The notes: generated by a model from the sequence alone, not told the origin. A stretch of DNA of 64,000 bases from Actinomadura macrotermitis (GCF_009604375.1 NZ_WEGH01000004.1:434001-498000); one strand, 5' to 3'. Positions 7,962-16,640 are shown, counted from the stretch's first letter. Numbers and translations are program-made.

Positions 7962-8923
7962 GCGGGCTCCAGATCGGAAAGGCTCTGCGCGAGCCGGGCG
8001 GCGGCGCCGACCAGCGCCGGGCCGGGATGGACGATCAGCGCGGTCGGGATCGCCCGCAGGTAGTCCTCCACGGGCGGCTTGCTCTCGAACCGCGCGCGGA
8101 ACGCGCTCGCCTGGAGCACGCCCGCGATGCGCGGCAGGATGCCCCCGCCGAGGTAGACACCGCCGCGTGCCCCCAGGGTAAGCGCGACATTGCCGGCCAG
8201 CGAGCCGAGCAGCGCGCAGAAGACCTCGACGGCCTCGGCGCAGACCGGGTCGTCCGGCCGGTCGCAGATCTCGGCGGCGCGCAGCGGCTCGCGCGCCGGC
8301 GCCCCGTGGATCAGGGTGAGCAGCCGGTGCGTGCGGGCCAGGCCGTCGCCCGACAACAGGTCCTCGGCGGCGGCCGAGCCGCGCTCGGCGCGCAGCAGCC
8401 GCATGATCTGCACCTCGCGGTCGGTGCCGGCCGGGACGTCCACCTGGCCGCCCTCGCTCGGCAGCGGCACCCATCCGGCGGGCGTGGGGACCAGGCCCGC
8501 GACGCCGAGGCCGGTGCCGGGGCCGAGCACGGCGAGGGTGCCGTCGTTGCCGGGGAGGGCGTCGCCGCCGATCGGAATCAGGTCGTCGGGGCCGAGGCTC
8601 GGCAGGGCGTACGCCAGCGCCTCGAAGTCGTTGAGGATCTCCAGGTGCGCGAGGCCGAGCCGGTCGCGGACGCGCTCGGCGGTGTCGGCGCCCCAGCCCG
8701 CGTTGACCAGCCGGAACCGGCCGCCGGCGACCGGCCCGGCGACCGCCAGGCACGCCGCGGACGGCCGCGCGTCCGGCGCGTGCGCGGCCAGGTACGCGGC
8801 GGCGGCCTCGGCGAGGCCGGGGTGGGCGCGGGTCGGCAGCGACGCCGCCCGGGTCGTCTGCCCGTCCTCGACCAGCGCGAAGCGGGCGTTGGTGCCGCCG
8901 ACGTCGGCGACGAGCCAGGTCAT
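7958..8923 (-). CDS. glk: Glucokinase (hexokinase-like ASKHA fold)
   Basis: The 321-aa protein has the Glk-family phosphate-binding segment (LVADVGGTNARFALVEDG) at the N-terminus, the substrate segment EILNDFEALAYALPSL with the catalytic Asp, and GPGTGLGVAGLVP for ATP binding. It lacks the ROK CxCG zinc cluster, so it belongs to the E. coli-type Glk family. It phosphorylates glucose to glucose 6-phosphate. It overlaps edd and eda by 4 bp at each end, which puts the sugar kinase in the same transcript as the Entner-Doudoroff enzymes. Confidence 0.93.
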   Translation of the reverse strand: MTWLVADVGGTNARFALVEDGQTTRAASLPTRAHPGLAEAAAAYLAAHAPDARPSAACLAVAGPVAGGRFRLVNAGWGADTAERVRDRLGLAHLEILNDFEALAYALPSLGPDDLIPIGGDALPGNDGTLAVLGPGTGLGVAGLVPTPAGWVPLPSEGGQVDVPAGTDREVQIMRLLRAERGSAAAEDLLSGDGLARTHRLLTLIHGAPAREPLRAAEICDRPDDPVCAEAVEVFCALLGSLAGNVALTLGARGGVYLGGGILPRIAGVLQASAFRARFESKPPVEDYLRAIPTALIVHPGPALVGAAARLAQSLSDLEPA

Positions 8924-10734
8924 CCGAAGACCCCCGCGCCGCGCTCGGCCGGGCCGACGGCCTGGCGGAACGCCTGGAACAGCTCGCGGCCGGTGCCGGC
9001 CCACTCCTCGACGCCGGGTGCGCCCCCGTCGGGCTCCCGCGCGGCGAACTCCTCGTCCGGCACCAGCACCTCGAGCAGGCCCTTGTCGGCGTCGAGCCGG
9101 ACCACGTCGCCGTCGCGGACGCGCGCGAGGGGCCCGCCCGCGGCGGCCTCGGGCGAGACGTGGATGGCGGCGGGGACGGTGCCCGACGCGCCCGACATCC
9201 GCCCGTCGGTGACGAGCGCGACCTTGTGTCCGCGGTCCTGCAGCAGCGACAGCGGCGGGGTGAGGCGGTGCAGCTCGGGCATCCCGTTGGCGCGCGGGCC
9301 CTGGTAGCGGACGACGGCGACCACGTCGCGGTCCAGCTCGCCGGCGGCGAACGCCTCCTGCAGCGCCTCCTGGGAGTCGAAGACGCGCGCCGGCGCCTCC
9401 ACGACGCGGCGCTCGGGCGCGACGGCCGACACCTTCACCACGGCCCGGCCGAGGTTGCCGTTCACGGTGTGCAGGCCGCCGTGCTCGTCGAACGGGTCGC
9501 GCACCGGCCGCAGCACGGCGGTGTCGCCGGACTCGGCCGCGACGGGACGCCAGGTCAGCGCGCCGTCCTCCAGCACCGGCGCGTTCCGGTACTCCGCCAG
9601 CGACGCGCCGCCGACCGTGCGGGCGTCGGCGTGCACGAGCCCGGCGTCCAGCAGCTCGCCGATCAGGAACGCGGTGCCGCCCGCCGCGTGGAAGTGGTTC
9701 ACGTCGGCGGTGCCGTTCGGGTAGAGGCGGGTGAGCAGCGGCGTGACCTTGGACAGCTCGTCGAAGTCGTCCCAGGTCAGCTCGATGCCCGCGGCGGCGG
9801 CCATGGCGACCAGGTGCAGTGTGTGGTTGGTGGAGCCGCCGGTGGCCAGCAGCGCGACGACGCCGTTGGCGAAGGCGCGCTCGTCCAGCAGCTCGCCGGC
9901 CGGGGTGTAGCCGTCGCCGAGGTCGGTCAGCTCCAGCACGCGGCGCCCGGCGGCGTCGGTCAGCGCGTCGCGCAGCTCCGTGCCCGGCGGGACGAAGCTG
10001 GCGCCCGGCAGGTGCAGGCCCATGACCTCCATGAGCAGCTGGTTGGAGTTGGCCGTCCCGTAGAAGGTGCAGGTGCCCGCCGAGTGGTAGGAGGCGGCCT
10101 CGGCCTCCAGCAGCTCCTCGCGGCCGATCTCCCCGGCCGCGAACCGCTTGCGGACCTGCGCCTTCTGCGCGTTCGGCAGCCCCGAGGCCATCGGCCCGGC
10201 CGGGACCAGGATCGCGGGCAGGTGCCCGAACGCCAGCGCGCCGATCACCAGCCCCGGCACGATCTTGTCGCAGACGCCGAGGAGCAGCGCCCCGTCGAAC
10301 ATGTCGTGGCTGAGCGCGACGGCGGTCGCCATCGCGATCACGTCCCGGCTGAACAGCGACAGCTCCATGCCCGCGCGGCCCTGGGTGACGCCGTCGCACA
10401 TGGCGGGCACGCCCCCGGCGAACTGCGCCGTGCCGCCCGCCGCCGCGATCGCGGCCTTCAGCCGGTCGGGGTAGTCCTTGAGCGGCTGGTGCGCCGACAG
10501 CATGTCGTTGTAGGACGACACGATCGCGATGTTCGGCGTGGCGTTCCCGCGCAGCTGCAGCTTCTCCAGCGGCCCGCAGGCGGCGAAGCCGTGCGCGAGG
10601 TTGGCGCAGCCGAGGCCGCCCCGGGCGGGGCCGGCCGTCCGCGCCTCCCCGATGCGCCGCAGATAGGCGGCGCGGCGGGGCGCGCTGCGCGCGGCGATGC
10701 GCTCGGTCACCTGCGCGAGGACGGGGTGGGTCAT
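8920..10734 (-). CDS. edd: Phosphogluconate dehydratase
   Basis: The 604-aa protein belongs to the IlvD/Edd family. Cysteines that bind the Fe-S cluster appear in GGVPAMCDGVTQGR, LLLGVCDKIVPG and HSAGTCTFYGTANSNQ, and GRMSGASGTVPAAIHV is the C-terminal signature. It converts 6-phosphogluconate to KDPG in the cytoplasm. I prefer the ATG at 10734 (MTHPVLAQV), which has GGAG at a good distance; an ATG at 10746 would add four residues. It is the first gene of edd-glk-eda and diverges from a ROK regulator that probably controls it. Confidence 0.95.
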   Translation of the reverse strand: MTHPVLAQVTERIAARSAPRRAAYLRRIGEARTAGPARGGLGCANLAHGFAACGPLEKLQLRGNATPNIAIVSSYNDMLSAHQPLKDYPDRLKAAIAAAGGTAQFAGGVPAMCDGVTQGRAGMELSLFSRDVIAMATAVALSHDMFDGALLLGVCDKIVPGLVIGALAFGHLPAILVPAGPMASGLPNAQKAQVRKRFAAGEIGREELLEAEAASYHSAGTCTFYGTANSNQLLMEVMGLHLPGASFVPPGTELRDALTDAAGRRVLELTDLGDGYTPAGELLDERAFANGVVALLATGGSTNHTLHLVAMAAAAGIELTWDDFDELSKVTPLLTRLYPNGTADVNHFHAAGGTAFLIGELLDAGLVHADARTVGGASLAEYRNAPVLEDGALTWRPVAAESGDTAVLRPVRDPFDEHGGLHTVNGNLGRAVVKVSAVAPERRVVEAPARVFDSQEALQEAFAAGELDRDVVAVVRYQGPRANGMPELHRLTPPLSLLQDRGHKVALVTDGRMSGASGTVPAAIHVSPEAAAGGPLARVRDGDVVRLDADKGLLEVLVPDEEFAAREPDGGAPGVEEWAGTGRELFQAFRQAVGPAERGAGVFG

Positions 10735-10880
10735 CGGACGCTCCATGGCCGGGGACGACGAATCGGCAAACTATCCCGAGATCGGCAACCCGGACAAGCC
10801 TACTTATGAAGCTTTGATGACAAAACTCCGCCGGTTGAGCCAACTCGACGTGCCGAACAGCCGCATGCTTGACTGTCGGG

Positions 10881-11975
10881 ATGCCCCGTCGCCCTTCCAC
10901 CAGCGGCGACGTCCTGCGCCTGATCCGCGAGGACGGCGTCGCCACCCGCGCCGAGCTCGGCCGCCTCACCGGCCTGTCCCGCCCGGCCGTCGCGGCCCGG
11001 GTGACCGAGCTGATCGAGCACGGCCTGGTCGCCGAGCGCGCGGACGGGCCGTCCACCGGCGGCCGTCCCCCGGCCCGGCTGGCCTTCAACGCCGCGGGCG
11101 GCGCCGTGCTCGTCGCCAACCTCGGCCAGTCGCGCGGCCAGCTCGCCGTCTGCGACCTGTCCGGCGCCCTGCTCGCCCAGGCCGAGGCCGACCTGCCGGC
11201 CGCCGGCGAGCCGCTCCCCCGCCTGCTGGACCAGTGGGAGGCGCTCCTGGCCGAGGCCGGGCTGTCCCAGGCCGCGGTGCGCGGCGTCGGCCTCGGCGTC
11301 CCGGGCGCGGCACAGCCCGGTGAGTGGGACGACGCCTGCGTCCGCGCGCGCTTCGGCGTGCCCGCGCACCTGGACAACGAGGTGAACGCGGCCGCGCTCG
11401 GCGAGCACCACGCCGGGCACCGCGACCCCGACCTGCTGTTCGTCAAGGTCTCCACCGGCATCGGCGCGGGCCTGGTCATGGGCGGCCGGATCCAGCGCGG
11501 CGCGCTCGGCGCGGCGGGCGAGCTCGGCCACGTCCCGGTCACCGGGGGCGGCGGCGTCCCCTGCCGCTGCGGCAACCTCGACTGCGTCGAGGCGGTCGCG
11601 GGCGGCGCCGCCCTGCTCGCCCGCTCCCCCGCCGCCACCCTCGGCGAGCTGGCCGCCCTCGCCCGGGCCGGCGACCCGGCGGCCGTGGCGCTGATCCGCG
11701 AGGCGGGGCGCCGGCTGGGCGAGGTCGTCGCGACCGCCGTCAACCTGCTGAACCCGGCGGTCGTCGTCCTCGGCGGCGACCTCACCGGCGCCTACGACCC
11801 GCTGATCGCGGGCGTCCGCGAGGTGGTCTACCAGCGCGCCACCGCCCTCGCCACCAGCCGGCTGCGCATCGAGCCGAGCCGGCTCGGCGACGCCGCGGGC
11901 CTCATCGGCTGCGCCGCGATGGTGCTGGACCGCATCCTGGCCCCCGAGGCCGTCGACGCCGCCCTCGCCCGGTAA
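10881..11975 (+). CDS. ROK-family transcriptional regulator
   Basis: The 364-aa protein has an N-terminal winged HTH at about residues 8-56 (SGDVLRLIREDGVATRAELGRLTGLSRPAVAARVTELIEHGLV) and a ROK sugar-binding domain. The zinc-binding motif PCRCGNLDCVEAVAGG is present, as in canonical NagC/XylR/Mlc-type proteins. It diverges from edd-glk-eda with a 146-bp spacer, so I infer that it represses the Entner-Doudoroff operon in response to a sugar. A TTG at 10869 could be an alternative start. Confidence 0.9.
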   Translation: MPRRPSTSGDVLRLIREDGVATRAELGRLTGLSRPAVAARVTELIEHGLVAERADGPSTGGRPPARLAFNAAGGAVLVANLGQSRGQLAVCDLSGALLAQAEADLPAAGEPLPRLLDQWEALLAEAGLSQAAVRGVGLGVPGAAQPGEWDDACVRARFGVPAHLDNEVNAAALGEHHAGHRDPDLLFVKVSTGIGAGLVMGGRIQRGALGAAGELGHVPVTGGGGVPCRCGNLDCVEAVAGGAALLARSPAATLGELAALARAGDPAAVALIREAGRRLGEVVATAVNLLNPAVVVLGGDLTGAYDPLIAGVREVVYQRATALATSRLRIEPSRLGDAAGLIGCAAMVLDRILAPEAVDAALAR

Positions 11976-12218
11976 CGGAATTCGATCGCCTCGCCCGCGC
12001 CCGGCGGCAACCCGGTGAACCCGCCCGGCCGGCCACCGGCCATGGCAGGATCGACGGACGCTCGGGCCCGCCCGGGCGCCGTACGGGACACGATGGGGGT
12101 CTCCCGGCGAAAAAGACGAGACCGATCACGCCGGGACTGGGATGCCGGCCGCCCTGCTCACGGCACCGATGCCGAACAGGGTGGTTTCCGGCGGCACGGG
12201 GTGAGCACGGAGGACGGC

Positions 12219-13010
12219 ATGGCGAACGAAGCATTACCAACCGGGCGGAGCGGACGCCTGGCCGCGGCGCGCCCGCTGCTGACCGAGATCACCCTGCTGC
12301 TCGTCCTGTTCGCCGCGTACAAGTGGGGGCGGCAGCTCGTCGAGGGCAGCGTCGGCACGGCGATGGGGAACGCGGCCGACCTGTGGGGCGCCGAGCGCTC
12401 GCTCGGGCTGCCCGACGAGATCGCGGTGCAGCGGTGGGCGCTCGGCTGGGACCACACCGCGTTCCTGGCCAACCTGTACTACGTGGGCGTGCACTTCCCC
12501 GGGACGACGCTGCTGCTCGGCTGGCTGTGGGCGCGGCACCGGGCGTCCTACAAGCGGGTGCGCAACGAGCTGGTCGCGCTGACGGCGTTCGGGATGGCCG
12601 TGCACATGGCCTATCCGCTGGCGCCGCCCCGGCTGGCCGGGCTCGGCGCGGTCGACACGATGCTGACGGTCGGCCCGTCGGCCTATCCGGAGGCGGCGAG
12701 CGGGATCGCCAACCAGTACGCCGCGATGCCGTCCCTGCACATCGGCTGGGCGCTGGTCGTGGCGGTCGCGGTGCTGCGGGTGTCGCGCAGCCGGTGGCGC
12801 TGGGCCGTCGCGCTGCACGCCCCCGTCACGGTGCTGGTGGTCGTCGTCACCGCCAACCACTACTGGCTCGACGGGGTCGTCGCCGCGGTCCTGCTGGCCC
12901 TCGCGGTCGCCGTCGTCGCCGCCATCACGCGGTGGCGGCGCGCGGCTCGCACCGGGGAGCCGGCGCAGCAGCCGGCCGCCGAGGAGCCCGCGCTCGCCCC
13001 GGCGGGCTAG
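12219..13010 (+). CDS. PAP2 superfamily (inositol phosphotransferase-like) membrane phosphatase
   Basis: The 263-aa protein has about six predicted membrane helices and the PAP2 catalytic motifs: YAAMPSLHIGWALV (PSxH) and HYWLDGVVAAV (HxxxD), with an upstream Arg/Lys-rich loop (RHRASYKRVRNEL). The arrangement resembles the Aur1/Ipt1-like PAP2_3 group, which acts on lipid phosphates at the membrane surface. A GGAGG precedes the ATG by 5 nt. Codon 6 is TTA (12234-12236), rare in this genome, which suggests control by the TTA-decoding tRNA. Its TAG stop overlaps the stop of the convergent gene. Confidence 0.85.
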   Translation: MANEALPTGRSGRLAAARPLLTEITLLLVLFAAYKWGRQLVEGSVGTAMGNAADLWGAERSLGLPDEIAVQRWALGWDHTAFLANLYYVGVHFPGTTLLLGWLWARHRASYKRVRNELVALTAFGMAVHMAYPLAPPRLAGLGAVDTMLTVGPSAYPEAASGIANQYAAMPSLHIGWALVVAVAVLRVSRSRWRWAVALHAPVTVLVVVVTANHYWLDGVVAAVLLALAVAVVAAITRWRRAARTGEPAQQPAAEEPALAPAG

Positions 13011-13333
13011 GGCCGGCGGCGCACCTTGCGCCAGGCGGTGCGGGCGTAGCCGTTCAGCTTGTCGCTGACGCGGCGCGCGGCGGGGAACTCGGTGCCGAGC
13101 AGGCCGAGGCCGGCCAGGATCGCCACCACGCCGGGCCCGGGCAGCACCATCATCACGATGCCCGCGAGGATCAGGAGGACGCCGGCGACCGCGACCGCCG
13201 CCTTGCGCAGCGGGCCCGACCGGGCGGCCTGGACCGGGACGAGGTCGCTCGCCGGGCGGTCGCCCGTGGTCGGCTCACCCGTGGTCGGCTCACCGGTGGT
13301 CGGCTCACCGGTGGTCGGCTGAACAGTGCTCAA
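13007..13333 (-). CDS. PGPG-motif (TIGR02611-like) membrane protein
   Basis: The 108-aa product has four PTTGE-type repeats at the N-terminus, a basic stretch, and one long hydrophobic hairpin (AAVAVAGVLLILAGIVMMVLPGPGVVAILAGLGLLG) with the PGPG signature, then a basic C-terminus (ARRVSDKLNGYARTAWRKVRRR). I chose a TTG start at 13333 because GAGGAGG sits five bases upstream; no ATG is well placed. It is probably an inner-membrane protein. The function is unknown. Confidence 0.7.
   Translation of the reverse strand: MSTVQPTTGEPTTGEPTTGEPTTGDRPASDLVPVQAARSGPLRKAAVAVAGVLLILAGIVMMVLPGPGVVAILAGLGLLGTEFPAARRVSDKLNGYARTAWRKVRRRP
13266..13322. repeat. 15-bp tandem repeat (about 4 copies) inside a coding region
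   Basis: The unit GTGGTCGGCTCACCG repeats at 13266, 13281, 13296 and 13311 (last copy diverged at its end) and encodes the PTTGE repeats of the PGPG-motif protein. Length variation by slippage is likely. Confidence 0.85.
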
Positions 13334-13460
13334 CAGGGCCTCCTCTGGGATCGGCTCTTGTTGCTTCAGACGATCAGAGGGCGGCCGGAGAGCCCGGGTG
13401 TGACCCATCGCACAGGAGGCGGGCCTGCGCGGCGGGCCCGCCTCCTGCGCCCGGGCGGCC

Positions 13461-13649
13461 TCAGATGGCGTTGCCGCGGTCGCGGTACCCCATGCTGCCG
13501 GGCCCCTTGGTGCCCGCCCGGCCGGGGTCGTCCCCGCCGCCGATGTTGTGCGCCTCACCGGGCGCCTGCGTGTTCTCGCTCACCGGGGACGGCGACTTGT
13601 ACCGGTGCTGCCGCATCTTCTCTTCCGCTGTCTTGTGCTTCTTCGACAT
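13461..13649 (-). CDS. Small hydrophilic protein of unknown function
   Basis: This 62-aa ORF begins MSKKHKTAEEKMRQHRYKSP and is rich in Lys, Gly and Asp (GGGDDPGRAGTKGPGSMGYRDRGNA). A GGGGGG stretch lies 4-5 nt before the ATG at 13649. No domain is recognised. The composition resembles small disordered actinobacterial proteins. It could also start further upstream, but the upstream residues look like noncoding sequence. Confidence 0.5.
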   Translation of the reverse strand: MSKKHKTAEEKMRQHRYKSPSPVSENTQAPGEAHNIGGGDDPGRAGTKGPGSMGYRDRGNAI

Positions 13650-13727
13650 GAGTTCCCCCCACTCGTCGGTTCGGCGACAAGGCCGCTCATCCGTTGCTCT
13701 ACCCACCGCGAAGCGGGACAAAAGAAC

Positions 13728-14483
13728 TCATTTCCCCAGGCGGGTGCGGACGACCAGGTCGTTCAGCGCCGGGTAGGCCGCCGGCCGCGGCGGCAGGGAC
13801 GAGGCGGCCCGCTCCTCCTCCAGCCGCGCCGACAGCGCCTCGACGTCGCCGCTCAGCACCTCGTGCCCGGGCGCGTCCGCCGGCAGCCCGCCCTGCTCCG
13901 CCGCCGCCTTGGCCTCGATGAGCCCGGCCAGGTAGGACGGCCCGTACTCGGCGGCCAGCTCCGGCAGGCCCGGCCGCACCTCGCCGGTCCGCATCAGGTG
14001 GATCCCGGTCAGATACGAGCGGAAGGTGTAGAGCAGCGGCTTCAGCCGTTTTCCGGCCTCGAACGCCCGCCACCGGCCGCGCCCGAACCCGCCGTAGTGG
14101 TGGGCGTGGTTGGACGTCACCACCTGCGGCACCAGCGCCAGCAGCTCCTCGTGGACCGGCGAGGACGCCAGCACCAGCGGCGAGACGAGCTGCTCCAGCA
14201 CGTCCCCGCTGCCCTTCAGCAGCAGCTTGCAGAACTTGCCGAGGTCGTGGGTGACGATGTCGGTCTCGACGCCGTCGTGGTCGCCCATCCAGGTGAAGGT
14301 CTCGCGGCCCACGTCCAGGCCCACGACCTGCTCCACCGGCAGCAGGTGCGCGCCGCGCACGTCGACGTCGGAGTCGCGGGAGGCGAACCCGTACAGGTGC
14401 GCGCCGCTGATCGTCACGAACGCGCGGGGGTGGGGGTGCTCGGCGTCCAGCCGGCCCAGCAGGCCCTCGGGCAGGGTCACCAT
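13728..14483 (-). CDS. Nucleotidyltransferase-fold protein (COG3541-like), paralogue A
   Basis: The 251-aa protein has the polymerase-beta-type nucleotidyltransferase pattern: FVTISGAHLYGFASRDSDVDVRG carries the GS/GA-x-LYG and DxD-type acidic pair. A conserved all-helical C-terminal region follows. It overlaps the next gene (14477-15157), a shorter paralogue of the same fold, by 7 bp, so they are likely translated together. Family members are annotated only as predicted nucleotidyltransferases and the acceptor is unknown. Confidence 0.8.
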   Translation of the reverse strand: MVTLPEGLLGRLDAEHPHPRAFVTISGAHLYGFASRDSDVDVRGAHLLPVEQVVGLDVGRETFTWMGDHDGVETDIVTHDLGKFCKLLLKGSGDVLEQLVSPLVLASSPVHEELLALVPQVVTSNHAHHYGGFGRGRWRAFEAGKRLKPLLYTFRSYLTGIHLMRTGEVRPGLPELAAEYGPSYLAGLIEAKAAAEQGGLPADAPGHEVLSGDVEALSARLEEERAASSLPPRPAAYPALNDLVVRTRLGK

Positions 14484-15157
14484 TCCAGGCTCCTTCGCCG
14501 GACGGAGATCAGGAACTCCTCGACGCGGTCACGGTCAGGCTCGGCGGGCAGCAGGGTGCTCTCCAGGGCCTTGTCGACGCCCTCGGCGAGGTGGGCGCGC
14601 CAGGCGACGACCTCGTCCCAGGGCGTCTCGCCGCGCCGCACCGCGAGCAGGCGCTCGCGCATGTCGCCGACGTCCACCAGCGGCTCGCCGCGCAGCAGCA
14701 GGTGCCACCCGGAGGCCAGCAGCCGCAGCATGTGCATCACGTGCTTCCAGTTGATCTCACCGCGGTTGCGCAGGTCGCCCTCGATCTTGCGGAACTGGCT
14801 GTCGGCGTAGCGGACGAACGTGCGGTGCGCGTGCCGCGACAGGAACGCCGTCCGCAGCGCGAGCAGCTCCTCGCCGACCGGCGTCACCGACTCGACCAGC
14901 GACGACCACAGGCACTCCAGGACGGTCGGGTTCGCCGACAGCGCCAGCTGGCAGAAGCGCTCCAGCTCCCAGGAGAACTGCTCGGGCAGCGGGCCGTCCA
15001 TATGCGTCGGCGGCTTGTCGAACCGCCAGAACAGCGGTGCCGGGGCCGCGTAGACGCCGCGCCGGTCGGTGTCGCTCTCCTCGGTCGCGAGGCCGTACGC
15101 GCGCGAGCCGACGACGACCGCCAGCACGGTGTGGTCGCGGACGAGCGTGTGATCCAT
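14477..15157 (-). CDS. Nucleotidyltransferase-fold protein (COG3541-like), paralogue B
   Basis: The 226-aa protein has VLAVVVGSRAYGLATEESDTDRRGVYAAP near the N-terminus, the complete GSRAYG...SDxDxRG signature of the COG3541 group, followed by WELERFCQLALSANPTVLECLW, which aligns with the equivalent segment of its neighbour (DLGKFCKLLLKGSGDVLEQL). The pair is probably a two-gene operon. Start at the ATG at 15157. A nucleotidyl-transfer role is known for the fold; the substrate here is not known. Confidence 0.8.
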   Translation of the reverse strand: MDHTLVRDHTVLAVVVGSRAYGLATEESDTDRRGVYAAPAPLFWRFDKPPTHMDGPLPEQFSWELERFCQLALSANPTVLECLWSSLVESVTPVGEELLALRTAFLSRHAHRTFVRYADSQFRKIEGDLRNRGEINWKHVMHMLRLLASGWHLLLRGEPLVDVGDMRERLLAVRRGETPWDEVVAWRAHLAEGVDKALESTLLPAEPDRDRVEEFLISVRRRSLEW

Positions 15158-15237
15158 GACCCCAGGCTCCCCTACCGCCGGCGCAGCCGCGATCCAATTA
15201 CCGGCAAACCGGTTGATAACGGTTGCGTTGCGACGGA

Positions 15238-15243
15238 TTGACA
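15238..15243 (+). promoter_or_regulatory. TTGACA -35-like element of the cebE promoter
   Basis: A consensus TTGACA lies 66 bp before the cebE start codon. A -10 element is not obvious; the expected position falls just before the CebR operator, so repressor binding would block the start site. Confidence 0.4.
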
Positions 15244-15267
15244 GTGAGCCAGGTCACGGTCTTCTCT

Positions 15268-15287
15268 GTGTGGGAGCGCTCCCACAC
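15268..15287. promoter_or_regulatory. CebR/CelR operator (perfect 20-bp palindrome)
   Basis: GTGTGGGAGCGCTCCCACAC is a perfect palindrome whose core TGGGAGCGCTCCCA (15271-15284) is the known binding site of CebR in Streptomyces and CelR in Thermobifida. It lies 21 bp upstream of the cebE start codon and should be bound by the LacI-family protein encoded at 19901-20911 in the absence of cellobiose. Confidence 0.92.
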
Positions 15288-15308
15288 CTCTGATCGGAAG
15301 GAAACGCC

Positions 15309-16628
15309 ATGCGGGACAACGGGCGGAACCGGCCGCGCATCGCCGTGCTGGCGGCACTGGCGACGGTCCTCGCGGCCACCGCCGCGTGCGGCGGCGGCGA
15401 CGGCGGGGGCGGCAGCAAGGACGCCGACTCCGGCCCCGTCACCCTGACCGTCGACGTGTTCGGCGAGTTCGGCTACGACGGGCTCTACAAGCAGTACGAG
15501 GCGTCCCACCCGGGCGTCACGATCAAGCAGCGCAAGGTCTCCACGCTGGACGACTACAAGCCGCGCATCCAGCAGTGGATCGCGACCGGCAGCGGCGCCG
15601 GCGACGTCGTCGCGCTGGAGGAGGGCATCCTCGCCACCTACATGCAGCAGCGGGGCAAGTTCCTCAACCTGCTCGACTACGGCGGCGCGTCGCTCCAGCA
15701 GAACTACCTGCCGTGGAAGTGGCAGATGGGCCTCAGCCCCGACGGCAAGCAGCTCGTCGGGCTCGGCACCGACATCGGCCCGCTCGGCATGTGCTACCGC
15801 AAGGACCTGTTCAAGAAGGCCGGCCTGCCGACCGAGCGCGACGAGGTCTCCAAGCTCTGGCCGACCTGGGACGGCTTCTTCCAGGCCGGGCAGCGGTTCC
15901 AGGCCAAGCAGCCGGGCGTCAAGTGGCTGGACGGCCCCGCGGCGATCCTGCGCACCACCGTGCTGCAGGAGTCGGGCAAGGGGCCCGGCTACAGCTACTT
16001 CGACAAGGACAACAAGCTCGTCTTCGATACCAACCCCGCCATCAAGACCGCGTTCGACACGACGCTGAAGTTCGAGCAGGCCAAGATGACCGGCGACATG
16101 CAGGTCTTCACGCCGCCGTGGCAGACCGCGCTGAAGCGCGACACCTTCGCCACGGTGCCGTGCCCGTCGTGGATGCTCGGCGGCATCGAGGAGTTCTCCG
16201 GCTCCTACGGCAAGGGCAAGTGGGACGTGGCGGCGGTGCCCGGCGGCAGCGGCTACTGGGGCGGGTCGTGGCTGGCGGTGCCGAAGCAGACCAAGCACCC
16301 GAAGCAGGCCGCGGAGCTGGCCAAGTTCCTGACCGGCACGCAGGGCCAGGTCGGGGCCTACAAGGAGAAGAACACCTTCCCGTCGGCGACGACGGCCGCG
16401 CAGGACCCGGCCGTGGCGAACGCCAAGAGCCCCTACTTCAGCGACGCGCCGACCGGACGGCTGTTCGGGGAGATGGCGGCGCAGGTCAAGCCCGTCTACC
16501 TCGGCCCGCGCAACGAGGACGTGCGGCAGGCGGTGGAGAACGTCCTCATCTCGGTCGGGCAGGGCAAGATCCCGGCCGACCAGGCGTGGGGCAAGGCCGT
16601 CGAGGCGGCGAAGAAGGCCGCGCGCTGA
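15309..16628 (+). CDS. cebE: Cellobiose/cello-oligosaccharide ABC transporter, substrate-binding lipoprotein
   Basis: The 439-aa protein has a lipoprotein signal (LAALATVLAATAAC, Cys at about 27), a Gly-rich linker, and a type I extracellular solute-binding domain (VTLTVDVFGEFGYDGLYKQYEASHPGVTI). It captures the sugar outside the membrane for the CebF-CebG channel. A GAAGGA motif precedes the ATG. The CebR/CelR palindrome just upstream and the downstream permeases, GH1 glucosidase and LacI regulator support a cellobiose role. The ATPase is not encoded in this cluster; in Streptomyces the shared MsiK protein serves, which may apply here. Confidence 0.9.
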   Translation: MRDNGRNRPRIAVLAALATVLAATAACGGGDGGGGSKDADSGPVTLTVDVFGEFGYDGLYKQYEASHPGVTIKQRKVSTLDDYKPRIQQWIATGSGAGDVVALEEGILATYMQQRGKFLNLLDYGGASLQQNYLPWKWQMGLSPDGKQLVGLGTDIGPLGMCYRKDLFKKAGLPTERDEVSKLWPTWDGFFQAGQRFQAKQPGVKWLDGPAAILRTTVLQESGKGPGYSYFDKDNKLVFDTNPAIKTAFDTTLKFEQAKMTGDMQVFTPPWQTALKRDTFATVPCPSWMLGGIEEFSGSYGKGKWDVAAVPGGSGYWGGSWLAVPKQTKHPKQAAELAKFLTGTQGQVGAYKEKNTFPSATTAAQDPAVANAKSPYFSDAPTGRLFGEMAAQVKPVYLGPRNEDVRQAVENVLISVGQGKIPADQAWGKAVEAAKKAAR

Positions 16629-16640
16629 CCGGGGTCCATG

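Noticed and set aside
10804..10820. AAGCTT-centred AT-rich site between edd and the ROK gene considered as operator
   Set aside because: Only the six-base core is palindromic and the flanks mismatch, so I could not support it as an operator.
7958..11785. Very long leftward reading frame beyond the glucokinase gene
   Set aside because: Only the 3' part (glk, 7958-8923) encodes a recognisable protein. The rest runs through edd and the ROK gene in other frames and has low-complexity Arg/Ala/Gly composition.
13266..13322. Short regular repeat considered as a CRISPR remnant
   Set aside because: Units are 15 bp, contiguous and in frame within a coding region; there are no spacers. No CRISPR array or cas gene was seen in the window.
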